26,839 bases of DNA from an uncultured Selenomonadales bacterium (GCA_937877655.1 CALFJC010000147.1:1-26839), one strand, 5' to 3'. Positions 7,684 to 15,304 are shown, numbered from the stretch's first letter. The notes: generated from the sequence alone by a model not told the origin. Numbers and translations are program-made.

Positions 7684-7760
7684 AAGGGAAAAAGGAAAAG
7701 GGAAATGGGAAAAGTTTTTTTTATTCCCCCTTATCCCATTTCCCGTTTCCCTTGTCCCTC
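7684..7760. repeat. Heptamer array between the chemoreceptor and ABC ATPase genes (11 units)
   Basis: Eleven 7-base units fill the gap: AAGGGAA, AAAGGAA, AAGGGAA, ATGGGAA, AAGTTTT, TTTTATT, CCCCCTT, ATCCCAT, TTCCCGT, TTCCCTT, GTCCCTC. The purine half and the pyrimidine half are near-complementary and would form a long hairpin. The sequence is unlike the TTATAGG arrays, but the 7-base register and the placement exactly between two genes are the same. Confidence 0.8.
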
Positions 7761-7761
7761 C

Positions 7762-9450
7762 TTACAATTTGAACTGAGAAATTTCGCCCTGCATGTCGTT
7801 TGCAAGCTCGGCAAGAACTTTGCTCGCGTCGGCAACTTCATTCATCGTCGCAGTCTGTTCCTGCGTTGCCGCGCTGATTGACGTTGCGTTTTCGCTCGCC
7901 TTGACGGCAATTTCTTTAACTTTGTCGACTGCCGTTTTAATTTCTTTGTTGCTCGCGTCAACCGCATTGATATTTTCAAGACTCTTGCCGACATTTTCAT
8001 TGAGTTTCGCCGCTTGAGTTTCAATGTCATGAAAAGCCTCGCCCGTCTCCGCAACCGATTGCGTGCCTTCCTTGACGCTTTGATTTCCCTGCTCGATTGA
8101 TTCGACGGCGGAAGTTGTATCGGCTTGAATTGTGGCGATAAGTTTTGAAATATTGTCCGCCGCCTCGCTCGATTGCTCGGCAAGTTTCCTGACTTCTTCA
8201 GCGACAACTGCAAAACCTTTTCCGTGTTCGCCGGCACGCGCCGCCTCAATCGCCGCGTTTAATGCCAAAAGATTTGTCTGCCCCGCTATCCCGGAAATTG
8301 TTTCGACAATTTGTCCGATCTCATCTGAACGCTTGCCGAGTTCCCCGATAATTTTTGCCGAAGAACTTACCTGTTCCGCAATGTTTTTCATAACTTCGAT
8401 AGCCGCATTGACTTTTTCCTTGCCGACGGACGCATTACTCGCGCTGTCTTGGGCAATTTTTTCCATTTCCTTAGCCGTCTTGCGTAAATCATCCATTCTG
8501 TCGCGCATATCCTGAATTCGTTCTTCCAAAATTTGAACGGTTTTTTCTTGGTCGACGGTGCCGCTCGTCATGACTTCCATGCTCCGCGCAACCATTACGA
8601 TTGATTCATTTGTCTGTTGAGTGCCGGCGGTTAATTCTTCGCTCGACGCCGCGACGCGCTCCGAACATTCCGCAATGTTCGTCAAGAGATGTTTAAGCCG
8701 ATATTTCATGTCATTGGCACTTTCAGCCAATAAGCCGATTTCATCTTCCGATTTTATTTCCAAATCGTTGATTCGCAAATTGCCGCCCGAAATTTTTTTC
8801 ATTGCGCCGACAACTTCATTAAGCCGTTTGATTATTCGCCCGATAAAAAAATTCGAGACAACTGCGCACAAAATCACAATCACCAAAATTGCAAGCGCGG
8901 TCGAAGAAAGAATCAAATCGATAAGCATATCATTCATTTCTTTGACGCCGACGCCTACAAAAAGCATTCCGATAGTTTTTCCCGTCACGTCTTTAATCGG
9001 CTGATAAGCGGCGTAATGTTGCTCGCCCATAACGGTCGCCTCGCCGACAAAAAAATTCCCTTGATTTATGACGTTGTTGATAATTGCTTCCGACGCTTTT
9101 GTTCCGACGGCTCGTTGTCCCGAAGAATTTTTAACCGTCGTTGCAACGCGAGTATCTCCGTTAAAAATTGTAACTTTGCCGTTGCAAATTTGGCTGAGTG
9201 AATCAACAATTTCATCCGCGCCGTCCATTTGTTGTTCGCCTTTGAAAAGCAAACCGTTTCTTAAATGCCAGTCGCCGTAAAACCTATTATTCAAAATCTC
9301 CGACAAAGATTGAACGTCGGCGGTTGCTTTCATCTCCAATGCCTTCGCAAAACCTTCTTCGGCACGAAAATAGCCGATAACTCCCATAAGCACACAGGCA
9401 ATAATTACAATCGCGTTGACTGCAAGGATCGATTTGGTTTTCAGTCCCAT
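7762..9450 (-). CDS. Methyl-accepting chemotaxis protein (copy 1)
   Basis: This 562-residue chemoreceptor has a transmembrane helix at about 7-27, an extracytoplasmic single-Cache-type sensor (about 30-180, with the GxxYxxYxPI and GMLFVGV pattern), a second helix at about 187-209, a HAMP domain to about 262 and a cytoplasmic signalling domain with the conserved hairpin tip (IAGQTNLLALNAAIEAARAG). It would bind a small ligand outside and control CheA. ATG at 9450 is chosen over an upstream in-frame start at 9489 because GGGAGAG (9464-9458) lies seven bases before it and the tandem paralogue starts at the same residue. Bases 8264-9171 are identical to the paralogue. No flagellar or che genes are in the window. 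Confidence 0.93.
   Translation of the reverse strand: MGLKTKSILAVNAIVIIACVLMGVIGYFRAEEGFAKALEMKATADVQSLSEILNNRFYGDWHLRNGLLFKGEQQMDGADEIVDSLSQICNGKVTIFNGDTRVATTVKNSSGQRAVGTKASEAIINNVINQGNFFVGEATVMGEQHYAAYQPIKDVTGKTIGMLFVGVGVKEMNDMLIDLILSSTALAILVIVILCAVVSNFFIGRIIKRLNEVVGAMKKISGGNLRINDLEIKSEDEIGLLAESANDMKYRLKHLLTNIAECSERVAASSEELTAGTQQTNESIVMVARSMEVMTSGTVDQEKTVQILEERIQDMRDRMDDLRKTAKEMEKIAQDSASNASVGKEKVNAAIEVMKNIAEQVSSSAKIIGELGKRSDEIGQIVETISGIAGQTNLLALNAAIEAARAGEHGKGFAVVAEEVRKLAEQSSEAADNISKLIATIQADTTSAVESIEQGNQSVKEGTQSVAETGEAFHDIETQAAKLNENVGKSLENINAVDASNKEIKTAVDKVKEIAVKASENATSISAATQEQTATMNEVADASKVLAELANDMQGEISQFKL
8264..9171. repeat. 908-base perfect duplication, unit A
   Basis: Comparison by eye shows no mismatch with 10040-10947 (offset 1776). 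The flanks on both sides are clearly diverged but still homologous. The block covers most of the sensor, HAMP and the first half of the signalling domain. Confidence 0.85.
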
Positions 9451-9476
9451 GCTAAATCTCTCCCAAAAAATTTTTC

Positions 9477-9490
9477 TGCATTGTATCACA
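9477..9490 (-). promoter_or_regulatory. Conserved leader motif with -10-like TACAAT, chemoreceptor 1
   Basis: TGTGATACAATGCA on the minus strand is shared exactly with the leader of the second chemoreceptor (11255-11268). It contains TACAAT, a good -10 box, 27 bases before the start. No strong -35 is evident. Confidence 0.45.
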
Positions 9491-9537
9491 GATTTAATTC
9501 ATACAACAGGAAAAACTTTTCGGGGAGTAAATTTTTG

Positions 9538-11226
9538 TCACAATTTGAACTGCGCAACTTCGCTGTGCATGTTGTTTGCAAGCTCGGCAAGGGTTCTGCT
9601 CGCATCGGCAACTTCATGCATTGTCGCAGTCTGTTCTTGCGTCGCCGCGCTGATTGACGTTGCGTTTTCACTTGACTTGACGGCAATTTCTTTGACTTTA
9701 TCAACCGCCGTTTTAATTTCTTTGTTGCTTGCATCAACCGCATCGATATTTTCAAGACTTTTGCCGACATTGGCGGTAAGTTTCGTTGCCTGAGTTTCAA
9801 TGTCATGAAAAGCCTCGCCCGTCTCCGCAACCGATTGCGTTCCTTCTTTGACGCTTTGATTGCCCTGCTCGATTGATTCGACGGCTGAAGTTGTATCGCG
9901 CTGAATTGTGGCGATAAGTTTTGAAATATTTTCCGCCGATTCGCTCGATTGCTCGGCAAGTTTCCTGACTTCTTCGGCGACAACCGCAAAACCTTTTCCG
10001 TGTTCGCCGGCACGTGCCGCCTCTATCGCCGCATTTAACGCCAAAAGATTTGTCTGCCCCGCTATCCCGGAAATTGTTTCGACAATTTGTCCGATCTCAT
10101 CTGAACGCTTGCCGAGTTCCCCGATAATTTTTGCCGAAGAACTTACCTGTTCCGCAATGTTTTTCATAACTTCGATAGCCGCATTGACTTTTTCCTTGCC
10201 GACGGACGCATTACTCGCGCTGTCTTGGGCAATTTTTTCCATTTCCTTAGCCGTCTTGCGTAAATCATCCATTCTGTCGCGCATATCCTGAATTCGTTCT
10301 TCCAAAATTTGAACGGTTTTTTCTTGGTCGACGGTGCCGCTCGTCATGACTTCCATGCTCCGCGCAACCATTACGATTGATTCATTTGTCTGTTGAGTGC
10401 CGGCGGTTAATTCTTCGCTCGACGCCGCGACGCGCTCCGAACATTCCGCAATGTTCGTCAAGAGATGTTTAAGCCGATATTTCATGTCATTGGCACTTTC
10501 AGCCAATAAGCCGATTTCATCTTCCGATTTTATTTCCAAATCGTTGATTCGCAAATTGCCGCCCGAAATTTTTTTCATTGCGCCGACAACTTCATTAAGC
10601 CGTTTGATTATTCGCCCGATAAAAAAATTCGAGACAACTGCGCACAAAATCACAATCACCAAAATTGCAAGCGCGGTCGAAGAAAGAATCAAATCGATAA
10701 GCATATCATTCATTTCTTTGACGCCGACGCCTACAAAAAGCATTCCGATAGTTTTTCCCGTCACGTCTTTAATCGGCTGATAAGCGGCGTAATGTTGCTC
10801 GCCCATAACGGTCGCCTCGCCGACAAAAAAATTCCCTTGATTTATGACGTTGTTGATAATTGCTTCCGACGCTTTTGTTCCGACGGCTCGTTGTCCCGAA
10901 GAATTTTTAACCGTCGTTGCAACGCGAGTATCTCCGTTAAAAATTGTGACTTTGCCGCCGCAAACTTGACTTAACGAATCGACAAGCCCGTCCGCGCCGT
11001 CCATTTGTTGTTCGCCTTTGAAAAGCAAACCGTTTTTCAAATGCCAATCGCCGACAAAACGATAATTCAAAATTTCGGCAAGCGATCTGACATCGGCGGT
11101 TGCTTTCATTTGCAGAGCCTCCGCGAAAACTTCGCCTGCGCGGAAATAGCCGATAATTCCCATCAAAATACAAACGATAACAATGATTGTGTTTACTGCA
11201 AGAATAGATTTACCTTTTAAACCCAT
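9538..11226 (-). CDS. Methyl-accepting chemotaxis protein (copy 2)
   Basis: A second 562-residue chemoreceptor with the same architecture as its downstream neighbour: helix, single-Cache-type sensor, helix, HAMP, signalling domain. Differences concentrate in the first ~90 residues (membrane-distal sensor helix, for example GEVFAEALQMK against EEGFAKALEMK) and in the last third of the signalling domain; the middle is identical at DNA level. The ATG at 11226 lies behind an AGCGGAGG-type ribosome site. The pair probably arose by tandem duplication and was later homogenised by gene conversion. Ligand unknown; the two may differ in specificity only through the distal sensor part. Confidence 0.93.
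   Translation of the reverse strand: MGLKGKSILAVNTIIVIVCILMGIIGYFRAGEVFAEALQMKATADVRSLAEILNYRFVGDWHLKNGLLFKGEQQMDGADGLVDSLSQVCGGKVTIFNGDTRVATTVKNSSGQRAVGTKASEAIINNVINQGNFFVGEATVMGEQHYAAYQPIKDVTGKTIGMLFVGVGVKEMNDMLIDLILSSTALAILVIVILCAVVSNFFIGRIIKRLNEVVGAMKKISGGNLRINDLEIKSEDEIGLLAESANDMKYRLKHLLTNIAECSERVAASSEELTAGTQQTNESIVMVARSMEVMTSGTVDQEKTVQILEERIQDMRDRMDDLRKTAKEMEKIAQDSASNASVGKEKVNAAIEVMKNIAEQVSSSAKIIGELGKRSDEIGQIVETISGIAGQTNLLALNAAIEAARAGEHGKGFAVVAEEVRKLAEQSSESAENISKLIATIQRDTTSAVESIEQGNQSVKEGTQSVAETGEAFHDIETQATKLTANVGKSLENIDAVDASNKEIKTAVDKVKEIAVKSSENATSISAATQEQTATMHEVADASRTLAELANNMHSEVAQFKL
10040..10947. repeat. 908-base perfect duplication, unit B
   Basis: This is the partner of 8264-9171. 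The first mismatches are at 10039 (C against T) and 10948 (G against A). Confidence 0.85.
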
Positions 11227-11254
11227 TGACCCTTGCCTCCGCTAAAGTTTTTTA

Positions 11255-11268
11255 TGCATTGTATCACA
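11255..11268 (-). promoter_or_regulatory. Conserved leader motif with -10-like TACAAT, chemoreceptor 2
   Basis: The same TGTGATACAATGCA as before chemoreceptor 1. Directly upstream, minus-strand bases 11278-11271 read GCCGATAA, identical to the classical sigma-28 -10 element and overlapping the tadA stop codon. Confidence 0.45.
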
Positions 11269-11270
11269 AA

Positions 11271-11723
11271 TTATCGGCGCGTTGTAAAAAAGTTTTTTAT
11301 AAGTTCTCGGCATTCATCATCCAAAACGCCCGCCGTCACTTCCATTTGATGATTCAGCGCGGGATTGTTCACGACGTTAAAAAGAGATTCAGCCGCTCCG
11401 AATTTTGAATCAGTCGCGCCGTAAACCAACCTTTTTATTCTGCACAAAACCAAAGCTCCCGCGCACATTGCGCAAGGTTCGACGGTTGAATAAAGAGTAC
11501 ACTCCGAAAGTCTTCGCCGATTTAAAATTTTGCTCGCCGCCCGCAACGCCAAAATTTCCGCGTGCGCCGTCGCGTCTTTCAGCTGTTCAATTCGATTGTG
11601 TTCGCCGCAAATTAAAATGCCGTCCTCGTTTATGAGAACGGCTCCGATTGGAACTTCATTTTCCCGATAAGCTTTTCGCGCCTCCTCAAGCGCGAGTTTC
11701 ATAAATTCTTTATCGCAATTCAT
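11271..11723 (-). CDS. tadA: tRNA adenosine(34) deaminase TadA
   Basis: TadA converts the wobble adenosine of tRNA-Arg(ACG) to inosine. The 150-residue protein shows the zinc-deaminase motifs: HAE at 54-56 (zinc ligand and proton-shuttle glutamate) and PCAMC with Cys84 and Cys87. The N-terminal FMKLALEEARKA and the VPIGAVL strand are typical of bacterial TadA. The ATG at 11723 has GGAGGA seven bases upstream. The gene follows the 88-residue unknown gene by 23 bases, and its last codons overlap the leader of chemoreceptor 2. Confidence 0.95.
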   Translation of the reverse strand: MNCDKEFMKLALEEARKAYRENEVPIGAVLINEDGILICGEHNRIEQLKDATAHAEILALRAASKILNRRRLSECTLYSTVEPCAMCAGALVLCRIKRLVYGATDSKFGAAESLFNVVNNPALNHQMEVTAGVLDDECRELIKNFFTTRR

Positions 11724-11746
11724 GACTTATCCTCCCGCAAAAAATT

Positions 11747-12013
11747 TTACAGCATCAACAGGCGGTCGAGACTCAAGCCGCTTGAATAGAACAGCGAATG
11801 CGTTCCGCAACTGTTCAACTCCAAATTATAAGCATCAGAAATTTCGGTTTTCTTGACGGGCTCAGATTTTTTATTCATAACGCGGCTTAATTCTTCGGCA
11901 AAACTTCTGCCTTCGTCGCGGCGATTGCGTCCGCTGTCAAAACGATGTTTGTTATCATAGGCAACGCCTTTTATCCGAGCAATCCGTTCAATTCTTTCAA
12001 CTCTCTCCGTCAT
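11747..12013 (-). CDS. Small protein of unknown function (88 residues)
   Basis: Not recognised. The protein is charged at its N-terminus (MTERVERIERIARIKGV), has a low-complexity polar middle, and ends in a leucine-rich tail (GLSLDRLLML). There is no signal peptide or membrane helix. It is probably real: the ATG at 12013 is preceded by AAAGGAG at proper distance, and it lies 23 bases upstream of tadA in the same direction, behind the mdh terminator. It may be a lineage-specific cytoplasmic protein co-expressed with tadA. Confidence 0.65.
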   Translation of the reverse strand: MTERVERIERIARIKGVAYDNKHRFDSGRNRRDEGRSFAEELSRVMNKKSEPVKKTEISDAYNLELNSCGTHSLFYSSGLSLDRLLML

Positions 12014-12093
12014 TTTAATCCACTCCTTTGGAAAAAATTTTTTTCATCCTTCACCAATGCTATCGTTAAAAATTTTCTTTTCCTTAAATCAAA

Positions 12094-12123
12094 AGGAACC
12101 CTGCTTTTTACGGCAGAGTTCCT
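12094..12123 (-). terminator. Terminator downstream of mdh
   Basis: AGGAACCCTGC (12094-12104) pairs with GCAGAGTTCCT (12113-12123) with one mismatch. On the minus strand it follows the mdh stop and is trailed by a T-rich stretch. It separates mdh from the small gene/tadA unit. Confidence 0.75.
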
Positions 12124-12149
12124 TATTTGATTTTCGAGATAAAATTTTC

Positions 12150-13100
12150 TTACTGAAGAGCTTCAGAAATTTTGCTGTTGACTTCGCGAGCCGCCGCGAC
12201 ACTTTCAGCGAATTTTGCTTTCTCGGCTTCGGAGAATTCGACTTCGACGATTTTTTCAATTCCGTTTTTGCCGAGAATGACGGGCACGCCGATGCAAAGA
12301 TCTTTTTCGCCGTATTCGCCGTCGAGATAAACACAGCAAGGAATTAATTTCTTCGCGTCAAGAGCAATGGCTTCGACGAGAGCCGCCGCCGCCGCGCCGG
12401 GAGCATACCAAGCGGACGTTCCCAAAAGTTTTGTGCAGGTTGCGCCGCCGACTTTTGTTGCCTCAACTGCTTTTTGAATTGCTTCTTCGCTGAGGAATTG
12501 GGTAACGGGAATTCCGCGATAAGTTGCCAAGCTGACGAGCGGAACCATTGTTTTATCGGCATGACCGCCGACAACCATTCCGTCAATATCGGTCGGGGTT
12601 GCGGGATAGCCGGCTTCTTTCAAAGCTTCGGCAAGATAATAACGGAAGCGGGAGCTGTCGAGCATGCCGCCCTGCCCGATGATGCGATTGCGCGGGAGTT
12701 TGGTATCTTTCAGCGTGAGATAAGTCATTGCGTCCATAGGATTCGATACGATAATCAAAATTGCTTCGGGCGAATGCGCAAGAATTTGATCGACAACGCT
12801 TTTAACGATTTTTGCATTGGTGCCGATTAGTTGTTCACGAGTCATGCCGGGCTTGCGGGGAATGCCGCTGGTGACAACAACGACTTGCGAGCCTGCCGTC
12901 GCCGCATAATCGTTCGTCACGCCGATAACGGTTGTATCAAAGTTGAGCATGTGCGAAGTCTGCATGATGTCCATTGCTTTGCCTTCGGAGAGTCCTTCTT
13001 TGATGTCGATAAGGACAACTTCGCTTGCAAAACCTTTGGTCGCGAGGACGTTCGCAACGGTCGCGCCGACATTTCCGGAACCAACTACAGTTACTTTCAT
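12150..13100 (-). CDS. mdh: Malate dehydrogenase (LDH-like type)
   Basis: The 316-residue protein is an NAD-dependent member of the LDH/MDH superfamily. The Rossmann motif VGSGNVGA is at 6-13 with Asp32 selecting NAD. The substrate loop reads RKPGMTR (82-88); Arg82 and Met86 mark malate rather than lactate specificity, where LDH has QKPGETR. Catalytic His180 lies in GGHAD, with Asp148 and Arg151 upstream. It interconverts malate and oxaloacetate, probably serving the reductive branch to succinate or propionate in an anaerobe (inference). GAGGAGG precedes the ATG. It is bounded downstream by a strong terminator and looks like a single-gene unit. Confidence 0.92.
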   Translation of the reverse strand: MKVTVVGSGNVGATVANVLATKGFASEVVLIDIKEGLSEGKAMDIMQTSHMLNFDTTVIGVTNDYAATAGSQVVVVTSGIPRKPGMTREQLIGTNAKIVKSVVDQILAHSPEAILIIVSNPMDAMTYLTLKDTKLPRNRIIGQGGMLDSSRFRYYLAEALKEAGYPATPTDIDGMVVGGHADKTMVPLVSLATYRGIPVTQFLSEEAIQKAVEATKVGGATCTKLLGTSAWYAPGAAAAALVEAIALDAKKLIPCCVYLDGEYGEKDLCIGVPVILGKNGIEKIVEVEFSEAEKAKFAESVAAAREVNSKISEALQ

Positions 13101-13193
13101 TTAAAAGTGCCTCCTCAAAAAATTTATCGAACTTATTTTAGCACAACGAATTATAATTTTCTACAGGAATTTTGCACGCGCAGAAAAAATTTT

Positions 13194-13352
13194 TTACTCG
13201 ACTTGCGAAAATTCATCTTTGCCGACGCCGCACAACGGACAAACAAAATCTTCGGGCAAATCTTCAAACTTCACGCCCGGCTCAAGTCCGTTATCGGGGT
13301 CGCCGTTTTCTTCGTCATACTCGTAACCGCAAATATTGCAAACCCACTTCAT
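13194..13352 (-). CDS. Rubredoxin
   Basis: A 52-residue protein read on the minus strand, easily missed by length cut-offs. It starts MKWVCNICGYEYDEENGDP and has the two rubredoxin knuckles, Cys5-x2-Cys8 and Cys38-x2-Cys41, binding one iron. The GYEYD and CPLCGVGKDEF stretches are diagnostic. Rubredoxins carry single electrons, often to superoxide reductase, rubrerythrin or flavodiiron proteins under oxidative stress in anaerobes. The ATG at 13352 has GGGAGGG (13366-13360) seven bases upstream and a good promoter before it. It lies upstream of mdh but 93 bases apart, so it may have its own transcript. Confidence 0.95.
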   Translation of the reverse strand: MKWVCNICGYEYDEENGDPDNGLEPGVKFEDLPEDFVCPLCGVGKDEFSQVE

Positions 13353-13382
13353 TTTAAAGCCCTCCCAAAATTTTTTTTATCG

Positions 13383-13410
13383 ATTATAACACGCGCCGAA
13401 AATTTTTCAA
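13383..13410 (-). promoter_or_regulatory. Promoter of the rubredoxin gene
   Basis: On the minus strand TTGAAA (13410-13405), a 16-base spacer and TATAAT (13388-13383) form a near-consensus vegetative promoter about 30 bases before the rubredoxin start. Confidence 0.65.
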
Positions 13411-13491
13411 TAAAAATTGTGACTTCATTTCAAAAAGGATTTTAAAAGTTCTCATTGAATTGACAGGAAAAATTTTTCGGAGGTTTTTATC

Positions 13492-14037
13492 ATGTTCAGA
13501 AAAATTATTTTGTTGGCGACGTTCTTTTTTATGATTTGCGCCGTCTGCTCCGCAGAAACAACAGTTCAAGTCAGCGATTACACCGTTAATGAATTTCATC
13601 AAGCCTACAATCAAATTGCCCGCAAATACGAAAGAAACGATTTAATCGCCGAAGAAGTTCCGTCAAGAGCGATAAACAAGCCCGGCAAAATTTATGATAC
13701 TTATCTTTTGACTGCCGGGCGCGGCGAGAACAGAATTGTTGTTCATCTTGTGGCGAACAAGGCGGGGCTCATTTCGTTCATATCTTTTTTTGTTTGGAAG
13801 GACAAACAAAAAATTTACTACAACAACTTTGCAAAAGTTTTGACTTTTACTATGATGGCGGTCGGCTTGAACGAGGAAGAACTTCTCGAAATGATGAACA
13901 GCACGCCGAAATATAATCTTGGCGGCGTTCATTGGTGCGCCAAGACGCAACGATATATCACCTTGCAAACAACGGAAATTAAAAATAATGCTTACTTCAT
14001 AATTAAATCCGAAATTAAAGCTTACGTCAGTGAGTAA
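13492..14037 (+). CDS. Secreted protein of unknown function (181 residues)
   Basis: Not recognised. A signal peptide (MFRKIILLATFFFMICAVCSAE) is evident, followed by a mature domain starting VQVSDYTVNEFHQAYNQIA. The mature part contains an alternation of helices and strands and a single Cys (HWCAK, about residue 152). Its style (short, secreted, Negativicute-like) resembles the other secreted protein at 3220-3756, but I see no convincing sequence similarity. GGAGG is placed well before the ATG. It stands alone between the divergent rubredoxin gene and an inserted mobile element. Confidence 0.8.
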   Translation: MFRKIILLATFFFMICAVCSAETTVQVSDYTVNEFHQAYNQIARKYERNDLIAEEVPSRAINKPGKIYDTYLLTAGRGENRIVVHLVANKAGLISFISFFVWKDKQKIYYNNFAKVLTFTMMAVGLNEEELLEMMNSTPKYNLGGVHWCAKTQRYITLQTTEIKNNAYFIIKSEIKAYVSE

Positions 14038-14047
14038 TTATTTTTTT

Positions 14048-14319
14048 TTGACAAACTCTCCACGCATAAATGCGGGGGATTCCGTTATCATCAACCTATG
14101 CTTCTAACGAAAGCGAAGTCTGACAATGTCTCCTCCGCAGGTCGTTGCTCCAATCCACATTTTCTTTAGTCTGTCCTAACGCCGGAGTGCTGATTTTACC
14201 CTTAACTTTGCCCCTCCATCCGGGCGTTATGGCGAACCTGCGGAGGTGTGGCGACTTTTTGACCACATTTTTTGCGCCTTATATCCCCATATTAGGGGTT
14301 TTACGCCGCCTTTGATAAA
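14048..14319 (-). mobile_element. Palindrome-ended IS200/IS605-like remnant, copy 1
   Basis: Read on the minus strand, the left end (14319 downward) is TTTATCAAAGGCGGCG followed by AAAACCCC and a CCCC/GGGG hairpin (14298-14285). The right end has GAATCCCC, a GCAT-type hairpin (14063-14074) and finishes TTTGTCAA at about 14048. Both ends match the element at 26205-26346. Near the right end one frame reads GLEQRPAEET, resembling the other copy's LGQRPIKET and the loose tails of TnpB proteins. No transposase is left, so it is a non-autonomous or decayed element (PATE-like). It has supplied the last codons and stop of the sulfate-binding protein gene. Confidence 0.65.
14132..14246 (-). ncRNA. Candidate structured RNA inside IS605-like copy 1
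   Basis: CCTCCGCAGGT (14132-14142) pairs perfectly with ACCTGCGGAGG (14236-14246), and nested inside it TAACGCCGGA (14177-14186) pairs with TCCGGGCGTTA (14219-14229) with one bulged G. The whole lies just before the element's right end, where IS605-family elements encode the TnpB guide-scaffold (omega) RNA. The strand is assigned from the element orientation. Transcription is not shown by the sequence. Confidence 0.4.
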
Positions 14320-15304
14320 TTTGATCAAAGATTGCGCCGTCGGCAAAATGATCGTTGTGCGCTTTTACCCAGCCGCCGAACGCATCATCAATCGTAAAAA
14401 GTTCCAGCGGCTTGAAAATTTCTTGATACTTCTCCAAAATTTTTTGGTTGCGGGGGCGATAAAAATTCTGCGCGGCTATCTCCTGCCCTTCTTCGGAGTA
14501 AAGATAATTCAAATATTCTTCGGCAAGTTCGCGAGTATTTTTCTTGTCAACAACTTTATCGACGACTGCAACGGACGGTTCGGCAAGAATACTCAAGCTC
14601 GGTATGACAATTTCATAATCATCGGGCGAATTTTTTTTTGAAAGCAGAGCTTCATTTTCCCAAGCAATTAAAACGTCGCCGGTTCCGCTCTGAAAATCTT
14701 CCGTTGCGCCGCGTGCTCCGTCGCAAAACGGCTCGGCATTTTCAAAAAACTTTTTCATGAAGGCTCTGATTAAATTTTCATCTCCGTTAAAATTTCTGCG
14801 GGCAAATTCCCAAGCGGCAAGATAATTCCATTGTGCGCCGCCTGAAGTTTTGGGATCGGGCGTAACAATCCTGATGTCGTCACGAATTAAATCGTTCCAA
14901 TCATAAATATTTTTCGGATTGCCTGCGCGGACAAGAAAAACAATCGTCGAAGTGTAAGGCGAAGAATTGTCGGGGAATTCTCTTCGCCAGCCGCCGCGAA
15001 TCAGCCCGGCATTTTTTATTTGTGTCACGTCGTAGGAAAGAGCGAGCGTCACGACATCTGCTTCAACGCCGTCGATAACCGAGCGGGCTTGCTTGCCGCT
15101 GCCGCCGTGCGATTGCGTCAAAACAACTTTACCTTTCAGCAATTCTTTTTCCCAATGAATTTTAAATCGCTCGTTGTAAGCGGCATAAAGTTCGCGGGTC
15201 GGGTCGTAGGAAACATTCAAAAGTTCTCCTGCAGTAAAATTTTTCTCGGAGCCGCAACCTGCCAAAAAAACAGCCGCGCAGATTATAAGAAAAATTTTCT
15301 TCAA
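14279..15304 (-). CDS. Sulfate/thiosulfate-binding lipoprotein of an ABC transporter
   Basis: The 341-residue protein has a lipoprotein signal (FLAGC, Cys17) and the body of Sbp/CysP periplasmic binding proteins: NVSYDPTRELY near residue 30, QSHGGSGKQARSVIDG near 64, then ADVVTLALSYD, and PKTSGGAQWNYLAAW mid-protein. These loops bind sulfate through backbone and serine groups. It would deliver sulfate to a CysTWA-type importer, not present in the window. TTG at 15304 is supported by GGGAGG eight bases upstream. The last dozen residues (ending RRRKTPNMGI) and the stop are encoded by the inserted IS605-like element, so the native C-terminus was replaced; the binding core is intact. Confidence 0.9.
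   Translation of the reverse strand: MKKIFLIICAAVFLAGCGSEKNFTAGELLNVSYDPTRELYAAYNERFKIHWEKELLKGKVVLTQSHGGSGKQARSVIDGVEADVVTLALSYDVTQIKNAGLIRGGWRREFPDNSSPYTSTIVFLVRAGNPKNIYDWNDLIRDDIRIVTPDPKTSGGAQWNYLAAWEFARRNFNGDENLIRAFMKKFFENAEPFCDGARGATEDFQSGTGDVLIAWENEALLSKKNSPDDYEIVIPSLSILAEPSVAVVDKVVDKKNTRELAEEYLNYLYSEEGQEIAAQNFYRPRNQKILEKYQEIFKPLELFTIDDAFGGWVKAHNDHFADGAIFDQIYQRRRKTPNMGI

Noticed and set aside
9451..9489. 13-residue longer start for chemoreceptor 1
   Set aside because: GGGAGAG sits just before ATG 9450, and the paralogue starts at the equivalent residue.
7793..10780. Several plus-strand open frames of 60-130 codons opposite the chemoreceptor genes, occurring twice
   Set aside because: They mirror the codon pattern of the minus-strand receptors and are duplicated only because the receptors are. 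No ribosome sites.
12150..13100. Lactate dehydrogenase
   Set aside because: The substrate loop reads RKPGMTR, the malate form, not QKPGETR.
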